Source: Bradyrhizobium sp. WSM3983 (lineage in GTDB: Bacteria > Pseudomonadota > Alphaproteobacteria > Rhizobiales > Xanthobacteraceae). From it: a stretch of DNA of 64,000 bases. The notes under the pieces are model-generated. The model was given only the letters and a program-made list of their open reading frames with translations, was not told the origin of the DNA and did not search any database. Positions 63,638 to 64,000 of this stretch are shown piece by piece (within the stretch, counting starts at the first letter, position 1; each line of letters begins with the position of its first letter). The stretch covers positions 49,941 through 113,940 of the forward strand of contig NZ_AXAY01000030.1 of NCBI RefSeq assembly GCF_000473045.1. The letters run 5' to 3'. The position numbers and the translations under genes were made by a program.

Positions 63638-64000
63638 ACTGGGGAGGTATCTTCCCCGTTCTCGTTACTCCCTTCGGAGCCGACGGCTTCATCAATGAGA
63701 CCCGATACAAGGCGCTCATCGACGATGCGATTGCTAATGGCGCGAAGGGCATCGTCGCGGCTGGCAGCACGGGAGAATTTTATGCGCTCACCAAGGCCGA
63801 GCGCGCGCGCCTCTACAAGTTGACGGTTGATCATGTGGCCCGGCGCGTGCCTGTCCTGGCAGGCGTCGCCGACTTGCGTGTCGAGGATGTGCTGGAAGCG
63901 TGCCAGTCGGCCGTGGCGTCTGGCTGCGCGGGCGGCATGATCCTGCCACCTATCTATGCCATGCCGAGTCCTCGTGAGATCGTGGCCTTCTTTGAGCACA
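63627..64000 (+). CDS. DapA-family aldolase/deaminase (partial)
   Basis: The frame from ATG 63627 (MSDINWGGIFPVLVTPFGAD) runs off the window after about 124 codons. VAAGSTGEFYALTKAERARL contains the G-x-TGE anion-binding motif of the DHDPS family, and ILPPIYAMPSPREIVAFF follows. The Schiff-base Lys is outside. In hydroxyproline operons such a protein is pyrroline-4-hydroxy-2-carboxylate deaminase, giving 2-oxoglutarate semialdehyde. The operon context supports this role here. Confidence 0.85.

Noticed and set aside
1..64000. CRISPR arrays, tRNA or rRNA genes, nod boxes, plasmid origin
   Set aside because: Looked for by eye on both strands; no regular short repeats with spacers, no cloverleaf with a T-arm, no nod-box pattern and no repABC-type genes were recognised. 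A covariance search would be needed to exclude small RNAs.

Overview
The window looks like accessory DNA (symbiosis-island or plasmid type) of a rhizobial alphaproteobacterium such as Bradyrhizobium, Mesorhizobium or Rhizobium. This is inferred from the crowding of IS66, IS630, IS5, IS3, IS4 and ISL3 remnants, a group II intron remnant, and amide/amino-acid catabolic operons typical of that group. No rRNA, tRNA, CRISPR array or plasmid origin was recognised.

Layout: 0-0.6 kb, start of an EctB-like aminotransferase (minus, runs off the left edge). 1.4-2.65 kb, dead IS4-type transposase. 3.25-5.96 kb, a broken MFS exporter followed by an intact 653-residue aconitase/isopropylmalate-isomerase fusion. 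6.3-14.4 kb, a graveyard of CoA-metabolism genes (CaiB, acyl-CoA dehydrogenase, CitE, CoA-transferase, enoyl-CoA hydratase, thiolase, methylmalonyl-CoA mutase) with two intact creatinase/ectoine-hydrolase-like genes among them. 14.55-21.9 kb, an intact catabolic run: M24-fold hydrolase, acyl-CoA dehydrogenase, CoA ligase, LigI-like amidohydrolase, M20 amidohydrolase, Asp/Glu racemase-like protein. 22.1-25.06 kb, ISL3 and IS66 remnants. 25.7-30.85 kb, a complete putrescine/spermidine-type ABC importer (minus) behind a broken M20 paralogue. 31.2-38.3 kb, nested IS66 copies, a group II intron fragment and an IS3 fragment. 38.7-51.8 kb, IS scrap and shuffled duplicate gene fragments around three intact genes (NtaA/DszA-type monooxygenase, quinone-oxidoreductase-like protein, GNAT-like protein). 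52.0-54.7 kb, a LeuA/2-phosphonomethylmalate-synthase-like gene and a PEP-mutase-like gene. 55.0-57.7 kb, IS66 with a passenger ORF. 58.9-64 kb, a hydroxyproline catabolic operon running off the right edge.

Main discovery: PEP-mutase-like, LeuA-like synthase, isomerase fusion, NtaA-type monooxygenase and MFS exporter are the enzyme set expected for a phosphonate made through phosphonomethylmalate, as in pantaphos (hvr) and, for the early steps, FR-900098 (frb). Here they are spread over about 51 kb and separated by mobile elements. A palindrome of the form ACTACC-N6-GGTAGT recurs upstream of the loci (3251, 39828, 43513, 47645, 53512, 54758). It suggests one regulon that was broken up by transposition, and it also draws in the GNAT-like and quinone-oxidoreductase genes. 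The PEP-mutase-like protein has lost both lysines of the hallmark catalytic loop, so the pathway may be dead or may have changed chemistry.

All functional assignments come from reading motifs by eye. No database search was possible.
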